Notes: generated from the letters alone by a model not told the origin. DNA of 55,309 nucleotides from Candidatus Rokuibacteriota bacterium (GCA_016188005.1 JACPIQ010000081.1:1-55309), one strand, 5' to 3'; shown: positions 8,471 to 17,132, numbered from the stretch's first letter. Translations and numbers: made by a program.

Positions 8471-9076
8471 ATGCACACGATGGCACGCGGGCTCCTGGCC
8501 GGAGCGGCTCTCCTCGCCGTCCTGGCCGTCTCCGACGGGTGGGCGGCCGGGCCCTTCGAGACGCCCGGCTTCACCAAGGTCTTCACCTGCGCGGTCTGTC
8601 ACGGGCCCGCGGGCAACAGCGAGTCCGACAGCATGCCGATCATCGCGGGGATGGCACCGGCGTACTTCAAGAAGCAGATGCAGGCGTATGCGGGAGGCCA
8701 GCGGCCGTCGGCCGAGATGGAGCCCTACGCAAAGATGGTGATGCATCTGGGCGTCGATGACGTCGCGGCTTACTTCGCGGCGCAGAAGATGCGGCCCGCC
8801 AGGGTACCGGTCGATCCCGCCGCCGTCGAGCGCGGCCGCAGGGCGTCGGAGGCGTGCGTCGTCTGCCACGGACGGGAGGGCAAGGCCGATGTCGACAAGG
8901 GCATCCCGGCCCTGGCGGGGCAGCCTGCCGGGTACCTGCGAGAGCAGCTGACGCTGTTCAAGGCCGAAAAGAGGAACCCCAAGGATGCCCTGATCAAGTC
9001 CACGAAGGCGATGCTGGGGACCATCCCGGAGGCGACCCTGGCCGACCTGGCCGCGTACTACTCGAGCCGGAGGTAG
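8471..9076 (+). CDS. fccA: Di-heme cytochrome c (c4 type), sulfide dehydrogenase cytochrome subunit
   Basis: This 201-residue secreted protein has a signal peptide ending at GWAAG near residue 26. It carries two CxxCH heme sites, CAVCHG and CVVCHG, in two similar c4-like halves. It probably takes electrons from the FccB flavoprotein encoded just before it and hands them to a terminal oxidase. I chose the ATG at 8471 because GGAGG lies just upstream and the signal peptide then begins properly; an in-frame ATG at 8426 would add 15 residues. The di-heme state agrees with classical FccA of purple sulfur bacteria, but assignment as FccA rests on gene order. Confidence 0.82.
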   Translation: MHTMARGLLAGAALLAVLAVSDGWAAGPFETPGFTKVFTCAVCHGPAGNSESDSMPIIAGMAPAYFKKQMQAYAGGQRPSAEMEPYAKMVMHLGVDDVAAYFAAQKMRPARVPVDPAAVERGRRASEACVVCHGREGKADVDKGIPALAGQPAGYLREQLTLFKAEKRNPKDALIKSTKAMLGTIPEATLADLAAYYSSRR

Positions 9077-9105
9077 CCGGGCCCGGCCTTCCGGGCGGTC
9101 ACGCC

Positions 9106-9558
9106 ATGGCGCTGTATCGTGGCTGCGACCTCCCCGAGGATCTGTGGTACGACGTCGACCGCGACGTCTGGGCGCGATTCGAGGCGGACGACACGGTCAC
9201 GCTCGGCATGACGGACCCGGCGCAGACGCGCTGCGGCCGAGTGGTGAGCGTGCGCTTCAAGGCGGTGGGGCGCCACGTGCCGCGCGGGCAGAGCCTCGGG
9301 ACCATCGAGAGCGCGAAGTGGGTCGGGCCGTTTCCCGCCGTGCTGTCGGGGGTGATCGTCGCGAACAACGAGGCGGCGTTCCGGCAGGACATCCTCGCCG
9401 CCAACAAGGATCCCTACGGCGAAGGCTGGCTGGTGCGGCTCAGGCCCGAGCGGCTCCCGGAAGAGCGCGGGGCGCTGGTCACCGGGGCCGACGCGCTCGC
9501 CCGCTACCGCGCGCGCATCGACGCCCACGCCATCAACTGCATGCGCTGTGCAGGGTGA
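9106..9558 (+). CDS. lbpA: Lipoate-binding protein, GcvH-like (LbpA), copy 2
   Basis: This 150-residue paralogue of the 6622 gene has the same CDLPEDLWY start and the lipoyl motif TIESAKW with K71 as attachment residue, then DPYGEGWLVRL. It ends in a cysteine pair, INCMRCAG; copy 1 has only the single cysteine of GIQCRPAGG there. The usual PxxGxIxxVN loop after the lysine is altered (VLSGVIVANNEA), so it is more diverged than copy 1. It follows the sulfide dehydrogenase pair, suggesting a lipoate carrier linked to sulfane sulfur from sulfide oxidation. That link is inference from position. Confidence 0.82.
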   Translation: MALYRGCDLPEDLWYDVDRDVWARFEADDTVTLGMTDPAQTRCGRVVSVRFKAVGRHVPRGQSLGTIESAKWVGPFPAVLSGVIVANNEAAFRQDILAANKDPYGEGWLVRLRPERLPEERGALVTGADALARYRARIDAHAINCMRCAG

Positions 9559-9677
9559 GGCGCAGCCGAAGGCGAGCCGAACGAAACATGGAGGTGGGTC
9601 CGAGCGGAGCGAGGCGGGTGAGGCGCAGGGTTGGCGAGCCGCAGCCGAAGGCGAGGCGAGCGCATCCGGAAGAAGAC
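9559..9677 (+). repeat. Stop-anchored intergenic repeat (GCCGAAGGCGAGCCGAA family)
   Basis: Directly after the stop codon of the preceding gene (9556-9558) lie two imperfect copies of a GCAGCCGAAGGCGAG repeat. One runs from about 9559 and one from about 9638. Between them sits GAGCGGAGCGAGGCGGGTGAG. The block ends at the ATG of the third lbpA-like gene. Related blocks occur at 11064-11255 and 48617-48683. Confidence 0.7.
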
Positions 9678-10169
9678 ATGGAGATGGATGCAGAGCGGAG
9701 CGAGGCGGATGAGCAGGTGAGGCGCATCGAGGGACACGACTTCCCCGAGGGGCTCTGGTACCAGGCGGCGGAGCACCTCTGGCTGCGGCCCGGAGAGCCG
9801 GACGGGAGCGGGCGGCGGCTGGTGACGGTGGGCCTCGACGCCCTCGGCGTGCTGGCGCTCGGCGAGGTGGTCTATGCGGAGCTCGGCGAGCGCGGCCTCG
9901 ACGTCCGGGCGGGACAGGCGCTGGGCTCGCTCGAGGCCGAGAAGATGGTGCGTCCCGTGCTGGCGCCGGTGTCGGGCACCGTGGTGGAGGTCAACGACGA
10001 GCTCCAGGCGGCCCCGCGACGGCTGAACACCGATCCCTACGGCGGCGGCTGGCTGGTCCGGATCGCGGCCGGCGCCTGGGATCTGGAGGCGACGGAGTTC
10101 CTCCGGGCGCCGGGCGACGTGGAGGCGTGGGTGCGGCAGGAGCTCTCCGAGCACGAGGACAGGCGGTGA
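9678..10169 (+). CDS. Lipoate-binding protein, GcvH-like, copy 3
   Basis: This 163-residue third lipoyl-domain protein has the lysine motif SLEAEKM (K89) and PVSGTVVEVNDEL, closer to conventional GcvH than copies 1 and 2, with DPYGGGWLVRI downstream. The first about 18 residues are charged and derive partly from the repeat block upstream, so the true start could be slightly later, before GHDFPEGLWY. The stop overlaps the GTG of the radical SAM gene (GTGA at 10166-10169). It may be another LbpA or a true GcvH; the lack of other glycine cleavage genes favours LbpA. Confidence 0.78.
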   Translation: MEMDAERSEADEQVRRIEGHDFPEGLWYQAAEHLWLRPGEPDGSGRRLVTVGLDALGVLALGEVVYAELGERGLDVRAGQALGSLEAEKMVRPVLAPVSGTVVEVNDELQAAPRRLNTDPYGGGWLVRIAAGAWDLEATEFLRAPGDVEAWVRQELSEHEDRR

Positions 10170-11065
10170 CCGTCGCGCTCCGCGAGATCCACTTCTATGC
10201 CCCGGGGCTCAGGCGCTACCGGACCTCGGAGTGGACCGGGCAGGAGCCGGGGCGCTTCGTGTCCGTGTCCGTGACGGGTGCCGCGTGTGCGCTGCAATGC
10301 GATCACTGCCAGTCGAAGGTGCTCGAGGGGATGTGGTCGCTCGGGGGCGCGACGCTCTACGATGTCGCGCTGGAGGCCCGGGAGCGGGGGGCGCGCGGGA
10401 TCCTGGTCTCCGGCGGCTCCGACCGGCGCGGGCGCGTCCCGTTGCTCCGGCACGTGCCGGACCTCAAGCGGATCCGGCAAGAGCTGGGCCTGCTGGTCCG
10501 CCTGCATCCCGGCTTGCCTGACGAGGAGACGGCGGCGGCGCTCGGCGAGGTGGGTGTGGATGGTGCCATGCTCGACATCATCGGCGCCCAGGAGACCATC
10601 CGGGAGATCTACCACCTCGACGTCCCCGTCGGGGAGTACGCGGCCGTGCTCGAGCGGCTGGACGCCCACGGGGTCCCGCTGGTGCCCCACATCATCCTGG
10701 GGCTCCACCGCGGCCGCATGCTGGGGGAGTGGACGGCGCTCTCCATGGTGGCGCGCCATCGCCCCCGGCTGCTGGTCCTCGTGGTGCTGATGCCGATGAC
10801 AGGCACGGCCATGCGGGACGTGACGCCGCCGTCAGTGGCCGAGGTCGGCGCCTTCTTCCAGACGGCGCGCGCCGCCATGCGGGAGACGCCCATCGCCCTC
10901 GGCTGCGCTCGCCCCCTGGGCCCGGTCAAGGCCGAGATCGACCGGTGCGCCGTGGAGGCGGGGCTCGACGGTATCGCCTATCCGGCCGAGGGCATCGTGG
11001 CCTATGCGCGGTCCCGCGGCCTGACGCCCCGCTTTCACGACGCCTGCTGCGGTATTGATTGGTGA
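10166..11065 (+). CDS. lipS2: Radical SAM protein, LipS2-like lipoyl synthase component
   Basis: This 299-residue radical SAM enzyme has the SAM-cluster motif CALQCDHCQ near residue 46, then the GILVSGGSDRRGRVPL segment typical of the biotin-synthase-like family COG1856. In archaea and many sulfur oxidisers, two such proteins, LipS1 and LipS2, together insert both sulfurs into octanoyl-lysine in place of LipA. The other component is the next gene and a lipoate ligase follows, so a local lipoyl assembly line for the LbpA proteins is encoded here. Assignment to LipS2 rather than LipS1 is from my memory of the family and is less certain than the pair itself. Confidence 0.75.
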   Translation: MTVALREIHFYAPGLRRYRTSEWTGQEPGRFVSVSVTGAACALQCDHCQSKVLEGMWSLGGATLYDVALEARERGARGILVSGGSDRRGRVPLLRHVPDLKRIRQELGLLVRLHPGLPDEETAAALGEVGVDGAMLDIIGAQETIREIYHLDVPVGEYAAVLERLDAHGVPLVPHIILGLHRGRMLGEWTALSMVARHRPRLLVLVVLMPMTGTAMRDVTPPSVAEVGAFFQTARAAMRETPIALGCARPLGPVKAEIDRCAVEAGLDGIAYPAEGIVAYARSRGLTPRFHDACCGIDW

Positions 11066-11255
11066 GCCGAAGCCGAAGGCGAGGCGAACGGATATGGAGG
11101 AGCAGTGGCGAGCGTCAGCGAGCCGGGGGAGCCGAAGCCGAAGGCGAGGCGAATGAAATATGGAGAATCCCCGAGCGTCAGCGAGCCGGGGGAGCCGAGG
11201 CCGAAGGCGAGGCGAACGGATATGGAAGAGCGGTGGCGAGCGTCAGCGAGCCGGG
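11064..11255 (+). repeat. Three tandem copies of the stop-anchored GCCGAAGGCGAGGCGAA repeat
   Basis: Units of about 63-65 bases start at 11064, 11129 and 11192. Each reads GAGCCGAAGCCGAAGGCGAG, then GCGAAC or GCGAAT, a short ATATGGA stretch and GCGTCAGCGAGCCGGG. The first begins inside the stop codon of the radical SAM gene (11063-11065), and the last ends seven bases before the next ATG. One frame stays open through the block, so automatic start calling could wrongly extend the next gene to 11059. Confidence 0.85.
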
Positions 11256-11262
11256 TGACGAC

Positions 11263-12366
11263 ATGACCACGGAAACCGTCGGCGGAAAGAAGACGAAGCT
11301 CGCGCTGCTGGAGCACGCGGAGCGGACGCTGCCGAGCCCCGACCACGTGCGGATCAGCGTGGCGGCCGCCATGTCCATCGGGCTCCGGCCGGGCCTCTTC
11401 TTCCGCAACGCCAGCTGCGACTGCGTGAACCTGCTGCTCAACTACCCCGAGGGCTGTTACGCCAACTGCACCTACTGCGGGCTGGCCCGGGAGCGCCCGG
11501 GACTCGCCCAGGATAACACCTTCATCCGCGTGGGCTGGCCTGTCTACCCCACCGAGCGCGTGGTGCAGGCCATCGCCGAGAGCGAGGCGCGGGTGGGGCG
11601 GGTCTGCATCGCCCAGGTGCAGGACCGGCGTGCCTACCCGGATCTCCTCGACATCGCGGGCCGCCTCAGGCGCCGGTCGTCGGTGCCCATCTCGGCCCTC
11701 GTCTCGGCCACGCTGCTCGACGAGGAGAAGCTCCTCGCGATCCGGGAGGCGGGGGTGGACATCGTCGGCGTGGGACTGGATGCCGCCAGCGAGGAGGTCT
11801 TCCATCGCACGCGGGGCCGGGGCGCGCGCGGGCCCCACTCGTGGGCGCAGCACTGGGAGATCATCCGGCTGGCTCGCAAGCACTTCGGCCCGATGAAGGT
11901 GAACTGTCACGTCATCGTGGGGCTCGGCGAGACGGACGCGGAGCTGATCGACCTCTTCTATCGGGTGCGAGCCGAGGAGATCGCCGCGTATCTGTTCTCC
12001 TTCAACCCCGAGCCTGGAACCGACATGGCCGGGGCGCCGCGCGCCCCCATCGCGCGGCTCCGGCGCATCCAGCTCACCAAGCACCTGATCGAGGAGCGCG
12101 GGTTGCCGCGCGAGGCCATCGAGTGTGACGAGGCGGGCGCGCTCCTCCGCGTGCATGCGCCGCGAGCGCTCATCGAGGAATGCATCGCCGCCGGGACGCC
12201 GTTCATGACCGATGGCTGCCCCGACCGCACCGGCAGGATGGCCTGCAACCGGCCCTTCGGCAGCTACCGCCCGGGCGAGGAGTTCCGCGACTACCCGTTC
12301 CGGCCTACCGAGGACGACATCGCCGTGATCCGCGCCGAGGCCGCCTTCGACGAGGTCACCGGGTGA
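11263..12366 (+). CDS. lipS1: Radical SAM protein, LipS1-like lipoyl synthase component
   Basis: This 367-residue biotin-synthase-like radical SAM protein has the cluster motif CYANCTYCGLA near residue 65 and the preceding NLLLNYPEG segment. A barrel follows, including VGLDAASEEVFHRTRG and NCHVIVGLGETD. C-terminal cysteines in TDGCPDRTGRMACNRPFG may bind an auxiliary cluster, the sulfur donor in lipoyl synthases. It belongs with the LipS2-like gene upstream. The start at 11263 skips the repeat block; longer in-frame starts would translate repeat sequence. The stop overlaps the GTG of the ligase gene at 12363. Confidence 0.77.
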   Translation: MTTETVGGKKTKLALLEHAERTLPSPDHVRISVAAAMSIGLRPGLFFRNASCDCVNLLLNYPEGCYANCTYCGLARERPGLAQDNTFIRVGWPVYPTERVVQAIAESEARVGRVCIAQVQDRRAYPDLLDIAGRLRRRSSVPISALVSATLLDEEKLLAIREAGVDIVGVGLDAASEEVFHRTRGRGARGPHSWAQHWEIIRLARKHFGPMKVNCHVIVGLGETDAELIDLFYRVRAEEIAAYLFSFNPEPGTDMAGAPRAPIARLRRIQLTKHLIEERGLPREAIECDEAGALLRVHAPRALIEECIAAGTPFMTDGCPDRTGRMACNRPFGSYRPGEEFRDYPFRPTEDDIAVIRAEAAFDEVTG

Positions 12367-13316
12367 CCGACCATCCCGTTCGCCTCCTCGACCTCGGCGA
12401 GGTCTCCCCGCTCCGCTCGCAGGCCCTCTACCACGGCCTGGGCGAGAGCATGAATGAGCAGTCGCCGGACACCATCGTGCTCTGCCATCCCGCCGCGCCG
12501 TACTTCTCGGTGGGCCATCACCACGCTCCGGCCGACGAGCTCGACCTCGAGTGGTGTCGCGCCAGCGGCTACCCCGTCCTCCGGCGGCGCATCGGCGGCG
12601 GCACGGTCTTCCTCGATCGGAGCCAGCTCTTCTACCAGTGCATCTTCCACCGCAGGGGCGCGCCGCTGATGGTGGAGGGGATTTACCGCCGCTTCCTGAT
12701 GCCGGCGGTCGAGGCGCTGCGTGGGCTCGGGCTCCCCGCGAGCCTCGAGGGCATCAACGAGATCGAGGTGGCGGGTCGGAGGATGGCGGGCACGGGCGGC
12801 GGGCAGATCGGCGAGGCGGTGGTCGTGGTCGGCAACGTGCTCTTCGACTTTCCCGCCTCCGTGATGGGGCGCGCGTGGCGTGCCCCCTCCCCCCAGTTCC
12901 GGCGGCTCGCCGAGGAGGGGCTGCGGCTCCACGTCGGGACGTTGGGCGCGGCGCTGCCGTCTCCGCCGGCCCAGGCCGGGATGCGGGAGCGGCTCGTCGC
13001 CTCCTACGAGACGGGCCTCGGCCGCCCCCTCGTCCGGGGCCGGCTGACGCCGGCGGAGACGGCCGCGGTGAGGGCCGAGGAGGAACGCCTCGCCCGGCCT
13101 CCCGAGCGCTCCCGCGCGCCGGGGCGGCCGCTCACCCGGGTCAAGGTCACGCGCCGCGTCTCGGTCCACGAGTGGACGTGGCGCGCGGGCGAAGGAGAGA
13201 CCCGGGTCACCGCCCGCGTGGCCGATCGCCACATCGAGGAGCTCGTGGTCGCCGGGGCGCCGCTGGCGCCCGACGACGCCCGCCGGCGCGTGCTCGAGGC
13301 GCTGAGTGCGGGATGA
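12363..13316 (+). CDS. Lipoate/octanoate protein ligase family protein
   Basis: This 317-residue protein has the biotin/lipoate ligase catalytic domain: SVGHHH near residue 47, RRRIGGGTVFLD near 75 and the lysine-less NEIEVAGRRMAGTGGGQI near 135, where LplA normally has a catalytic lysine (here RRM). A C-terminal extension, about residues 240-317, resembles an accessory domain. The altered RRM position could mean an octanoyltransferase-like or specialised role. It is coupled to lipS1 by a four-base overlap, so it probably loads octanoate or lipoate on the LbpA proteins. A second ligase is encoded at 26348-27454. Confidence 0.72.
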   Translation: MTDHPVRLLDLGEVSPLRSQALYHGLGESMNEQSPDTIVLCHPAAPYFSVGHHHAPADELDLEWCRASGYPVLRRRIGGGTVFLDRSQLFYQCIFHRRGAPLMVEGIYRRFLMPAVEALRGLGLPASLEGINEIEVAGRRMAGTGGGQIGEAVVVVGNVLFDFPASVMGRAWRAPSPQFRRLAEEGLRLHVGTLGAALPSPPAQAGMRERLVASYETGLGRPLVRGRLTPAETAAVRAEEERLARPPERSRAPGRPLTRVKVTRRVSVHEWTWRAGEGETRVTARVADRHIEELVVAGAPLAPDDARRRVLEALSAG

Positions 13317-13350
13317 GGGACCACCTGGAGGCAAGCCATGTTGCGGACCG

Positions 13351-14130
13351 ATGGACCTGCTGATCGCGGTGCCGCTCGGCTTCGTCCTGGGTTTCCTGAT
13401 CGGTCTGACCGGCGTCGGCGGAGGCGCCCTGGTCGCGCCCGCCCTGTACGTGGTGCTGGGGCTCCCTTACGGAGAGGCCGTGGCCCTGTCGCTGATCTAC
13501 TCCCTCTTCACGAAGGTCGTGAGCGGTGTCCAGCACATGCGCCAGGGAACGGTTCTGTGGAAGGTGACCCTGCTGTACGGGCTCCTGGGAATCCCGGGAG
13601 CCATCCTGGGATCGCGGCTGGTCTACCTGGCCGACGCGGGGCTGCAGCGCCTCTTCCCCCTGATCATGGGGGGCGTCCTGCTCGTGGTCTCCGCGCTCAT
13701 GCTGATGGAGACGGGCATGCGCTCCCTGGCGGCCCGCCCGAAGCCCTTCTCCCCCCACGAGGTCGGCTGGCAGGGCGTCGCGGGCATCGCCGCGCTCCAG
13801 CTCTTCGTGGGCGTCCTCCTGGGGATCACCTCCGTCGGCGCGGGCAGCATCATCATCCTCTCCATGGTCTTCCTCTTCCGGATGACCGCCCGCGAGATCG
13901 TCGGCTCCAACATCATCATTGCGCTCATCATGGTCGTCCCCGCGGGATTCGCCCACTACCTTGCCGGCGGGGTGGACTGGCGGCTCCTGGGCCTGCTGCT
14001 GCTGGGCTCCTTCGGGGGGGCGGTGCTGGGATCCAAGTCCACGATGTTGCTGCCGGACCGGTTACTGAAGCTCGCCATGGTCACCCTCATCGTCGGAGGA
14101 GCCCTCTCGACCATCGCCAAGGCGTGGTGA
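13351..14130 (+). CDS. TauE/SafE family membrane permease
   Basis: This 259-residue protein has about eight transmembrane helices in two inverted halves. Family glycine motifs are LIGLTGVGGGALVAPAL near residue 15 and GITSVGAGSIIIL near 160. The TauE/SafE family exports or imports sulfur oxyanions and organosulfur acids, and members often sit in sulfur oxidation clusters. Here it lies between the lipoate genes and a LysR regulator. Sulfite or sulfonate export is plausible but not shown by sequence. A weak GGAGG lies upstream near 13326; the ATG at 13351 gives the proper start of the first helix. Confidence 0.82.
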   Translation: MDLLIAVPLGFVLGFLIGLTGVGGGALVAPALYVVLGLPYGEAVALSLIYSLFTKVVSGVQHMRQGTVLWKVTLLYGLLGIPGAILGSRLVYLADAGLQRLFPLIMGGVLLVVSALMLMETGMRSLAARPKPFSPHEVGWQGVAGIAALQLFVGVLLGITSVGAGSIIILSMVFLFRMTAREIVGSNIIIALIMVVPAGFAHYLAGGVDWRLLGLLLLGSFGGAVLGSKSTMLLPDRLLKLAMVTLIVGGALSTIAKAW

Positions 14131-14270
14131 GGTGAGGCATCTGGAGGGCAGCGTCTACCCTACTTGACCTGGTGCGCGGTGCGTCATGGGCAGATACTTA
14201 TGGACTTTGGCCAGATTATTTATTTGCCCTGGCCCCCGGCTACTGACATCCTTCTGCAGGTCACCGACCA
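14131..14270 (+). promoter_or_regulatory. AT-rich regulatory stretch before the LysR gene
   Basis: This 140-base gap contains the least GC-rich bases of the area (about 14191-14226, with ATACTTATGG and GATTATTTATTTG), against a background above 65% GC. LysR regulators commonly bind such stretches next to their own gene. A TTGACC lies at 14164-14169, but no well-spaced -10 box is visible, so I do not call a promoter. Confidence 0.35.
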
Positions 14271-15272
14271 ATGAACCTGCACCACCTCCGGATCTTCTAC
14301 ACCGTCGCGCAGCGCAGGAGCATCACGGCGGCGGCCGAGGACCTTCTCCTCAGCCAGCCTGCGGTGAGTCTGCAGCTCAAGGCCCTCGAGAAGGAGCTGG
14401 GCATGCCGCTCTTCCAGCGCGGCGGCTCGAAGCTGGCGCTCACCCAGGCCGGCGAGGTGCTCTATCGCTCCGCCGTGTCCATCCTCCACGCCAAGGAGGA
14501 GGTCGAGCGCTCCATCGGCGAGCTGCGCGACGGGACCAAGGGCCGGCTGATCCTCGGCGCGGGGACGACGGGGGGGATGTACGTGCTCCCGAGAATCGTC
14601 CAGGCCTACAAGGGGCTCTGGCCGGAGACCGAGATCGTCTTCCACATCGGGAACACCGACCACATTCTCGAGAAGCTCCTGGAGAACGTCGTGGACATGG
14701 GGCTCGTCGGCGGGCCCATCGACGACCGGCGCTTCGTCGTCGAGCCTGTCTGCCCCGACGAGCTGGTTCTCATTGCGGCGCCGACGCACCCCATCGTGTC
14801 GCTTGGCAAGGTGACCCTCAAGGACCTGGCAGGGCTGCCGTTCATCGTGCCCGAAGCGGGGTCCCGGACCCGCCAGCTCGTCGAGCGCAACTTCCGGGAC
14901 GCGGGGGTGCCCTTCAAGATCGCCATGCAGCTGTCGGGCACCGAAGGCGTCAAGCGGGGGGTCGAGGCGCGTCTCGGTGTGGGCATGGTCTCGCGCTACG
15001 CGGTCGAGTCCGAGTGCCAGCACGGTGTGCTCCAGCGCGTGCCCATCGAGGGGTGGGGGATCACGCGCACCATGAACCTCGTCTACCGGAACCAGAAGTA
15101 CTTCTCCCCGGTGGGGGAGCGCTTCCGCGACTTCGCGAAGTCCTACGGGGAGCGTCATCTCGGTCAGCCCGTGGCCTCGACACCGCGCGGCGAGGTCGGG
15201 GGCCCGCGCGGTCCGGGAGGCGCGCGCCGCGCCGGCGGACGGGCCAGAGGGGTCCGCAGCGATCGGGAGTGA
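14271..15272 (+). CDS. LysR family transcriptional regulator (CysB/CbbR-like)
   Basis: This 333-residue protein has an N-terminal winged helix-turn-helix (HHLRIFYTVAQRRSITAAAE, then LSQPAVSLQLKALEKELG, residues 1-60). A two-lobe periplasmic-binding-protein-like effector domain follows to about residue 295. The last about 40 residues are Arg/Gly/Pro rich and probably disordered. It sits between a TauE/SafE permease and a YeiH-type permease in the same direction, so control of sulfur anion transport or of the downstream sat-apr-qmo genes is a reasonable guess. The inducer is unknown. Confidence 0.85.
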   Translation: MNLHHLRIFYTVAQRRSITAAAEDLLLSQPAVSLQLKALEKELGMPLFQRGGSKLALTQAGEVLYRSAVSILHAKEEVERSIGELRDGTKGRLILGAGTTGGMYVLPRIVQAYKGLWPETEIVFHIGNTDHILEKLLENVVDMGLVGGPIDDRRFVVEPVCPDELVLIAAPTHPIVSLGKVTLKDLAGLPFIVPEAGSRTRQLVERNFRDAGVPFKIAMQLSGTEGVKRGVEARLGVGMVSRYAVESECQHGVLQRVPIEGWGITRTMNLVYRNQKYFSPVGERFRDFAKSYGERHLGQPVASTPRGEVGGPRGPGGARRAGGRARGVRSDRE

Positions 15273-15431
15273 TGCCCGGGAGCCGGCGAACCCGGTGCGG
15301 ATGGAGGTGATGCCCGACCGGAGCTCCACGCAGGGATCGCAGTGGAGGCAGTGATTGCCCCGGGGGCAGGGGCGCCGGGAGCGGAGGAGCGGCAGAACGC
15401 TGCCCGGATCCGTTCCTGGGAGGAGCGAGCC

Positions 15432-16964
15432 ATGGCAGAGGCGAGAGGCGGGTCGGCGCTGCTGAGAACCGAGGACTGGCTGGCGGTATGGCTGGGGTTC
15501 CTGATCATCGTGCTCGTGCTGGTCGGGGTGAGGCCGGACATGCCCAAGTTCCGGTGGGCCACCGCCGCCGGCTTCACGGCCACCGCGGCCGAGGCGCGAC
15601 CGGCCGTCGAGAAGCTGGCCGGGGATGCCGCCGCCAAGGGGGAGCAGGAACTGGCGACGGCCGCAACCACCCTGGCGACGGCCATCGGGGCCGGCGACCG
15701 TTCGGCGATCGGAGGCGCGGCCAAGGGGTTGGGCGAGGCGGCGGGCAAGAGCAAGGACGCCGCGCTCAAGAAGAAGGGCAGTGACCTTGCCAGGAAGATC
15801 GGCGGCGATGCCGGCGCCGTCGTGGGCAAGGTCTTCTCCGGCGAGAACATCTGGAAGGCCGTGGTCGTGGGCATCGGCTACCTCGTCCTCGCCGCCATCG
15901 GTATCGCCCTCATGGGCGGCAGCGTGGGCAAGTTCGTCGTGGGCTTCCCCGTCGTCTACGCGCTGGCCTGGCTGTCCCAGGTGATCGCGGGCAACTCCAC
16001 GATCAACTACTGGGGGTTCGAGTACGTCATCTTCGCGCTCGTGATCGGGCTCCTGATCAGCAACACGGTGGGCATCCCGGACTGGCTCAAGGAGGGCGTC
16101 CGGACCGAGTACTACATCAAGACAGGGCTCGTCATCCTGGGCGCGGGCATCCTCTTCCTGGAGATCGTCCAGGCCGGGGCGCTGGGCATCGTCCAGGCGG
16201 TGCTCGTGGTCGGCGTCATCTGGTACATCTGCTTCTGGCTATGCCGGAAGATGCGCGTGGACGACGACTTCGCGGCCATGCTCTCGACGGCGGTGTCCAT
16301 CTGCGGCGTCTCGGCCGCCATCGCCGCCTGCGGGGCCATCCAGGGGGACAAGAAGAAGCTCTCGTACGTCACCTCGCTGGTGCTGATCGTGGCCGTCCCC
16401 ATGATGGTCCTCATGCCCTGGGCCGTGAAGTTCTTCGGCATCCCGGAGATCGTCGGCGGGGCCTGGCTCGGCGGGACGCTCGACACGAGCGGCTCCGTGG
16501 TGGCGGCGGGTGCTCTCATCAGCGAGCCCGCCATGAAGGCCGGCGTCATCGTCAAGTTCTCCCAGAACGTGCTCATCGGCGTGGCCGCCTTCCTGCTGTC
16601 GGTGTGGTGGACGTTCAAGGAGGGCGCGAAGACCGGCGAGCGGCCGAGCGCCGGCGTGATCTGGGAGCGCTTCCCGAAGTTCGTCCTGGGGTTCGTGGTC
16701 GCGTCGATCGTGTTCTCCTTCATCCTCGACGCGGCCACCGTGGGCGCCACCAAGGGGTCACTGGGCGGGATGCGGACCGTGTGGTTCGCCCTGGCCTTCA
16801 TCTGCATCGGCCTCGAGACGCGCTTCACCGACCTGGTTTCGATGGAGGGCGGCCGGCCGGCCGGGGCCTTCCTCGTCGCCCAGGCGATCAATGTCATCTG
16901 GACGCTGATCCTGGCGTTCCTGCTGTTCGGAGGTGTGCTCTTCGCGGCGCCGGTGATCAAGTAG
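15432..16964 (+). CDS. YeiH/YadS-type putative sulfate exporter with an inserted N-terminal domain
   Basis: This 510-residue membrane protein belongs to the Cons_hypoth698 (YeiH) family, with about ten helices after residue 140. Conserved parts are LLISNTVGIPDWLKEG, STAVSICGVSAAIAA and GGTLDTSGSVVAA. Before that core come one helix (residues about 16-36) and an Ala/Gly/Lys-rich stretch (about 45-130) predicted to be helical and outside the family core; ordinary members are near 340 residues. Family members are proposed sulfate exporters, and the gene precedes sat-aprBA-qmo, whose product is sulfate. The link is contextual. The ATG at 15432 has GGAGGAG upstream. Confidence 0.78.
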   Translation: MAEARGGSALLRTEDWLAVWLGFLIIVLVLVGVRPDMPKFRWATAAGFTATAAEARPAVEKLAGDAAAKGEQELATAATTLATAIGAGDRSAIGGAAKGLGEAAGKSKDAALKKKGSDLARKIGGDAGAVVGKVFSGENIWKAVVVGIGYLVLAAIGIALMGGSVGKFVVGFPVVYALAWLSQVIAGNSTINYWGFEYVIFALVIGLLISNTVGIPDWLKEGVRTEYYIKTGLVILGAGILFLEIVQAGALGIVQAVLVVGVIWYICFWLCRKMRVDDDFAAMLSTAVSICGVSAAIAACGAIQGDKKKLSYVTSLVLIVAVPMMVLMPWAVKFFGIPEIVGGAWLGGTLDTSGSVVAAGALISEPAMKAGVIVKFSQNVLIGVAAFLLSVWWTFKEGAKTGERPSAGVIWERFPKFVLGFVVASIVFSFILDAATVGATKGSLGGMRTVWFALAFICIGLETRFTDLVSMEGGRPAGAFLVAQAINVIWTLILAFLLFGGVLFAAPVIK

Positions 16965-17132
16965 GAGGGCGCCACAGCAGCTTTCGAGAGCCGTCGCCCC
17001 GCGCGCGACCCGCCCGGCACCGGAAGAGTGCGAGCGATGACCGATCGCCTGGCGCTCTCGGCGCCGGTGCAGGTGCGCGCGGCGGCGGCGGAGGTGTTCG
17101 CGCTGGTGAGCGATCTGAACGAGGGAGCGAGC

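Noticed and set aside
6622-10169. Glycine cleavage system H proteins
   Set aside because: No gcvT or gcvP is present, there are three copies, and neighbours are Hdr-, Etf-, LipS- and ligase-type genes. Copy 3 is the least certain.
17037-17132. Longer start for sat at ATG 17037
   Set aside because: The extra 32 residues do not resemble any Sat N terminus, and the ATG at 17133 has a good ribosome site and a typical first segment.
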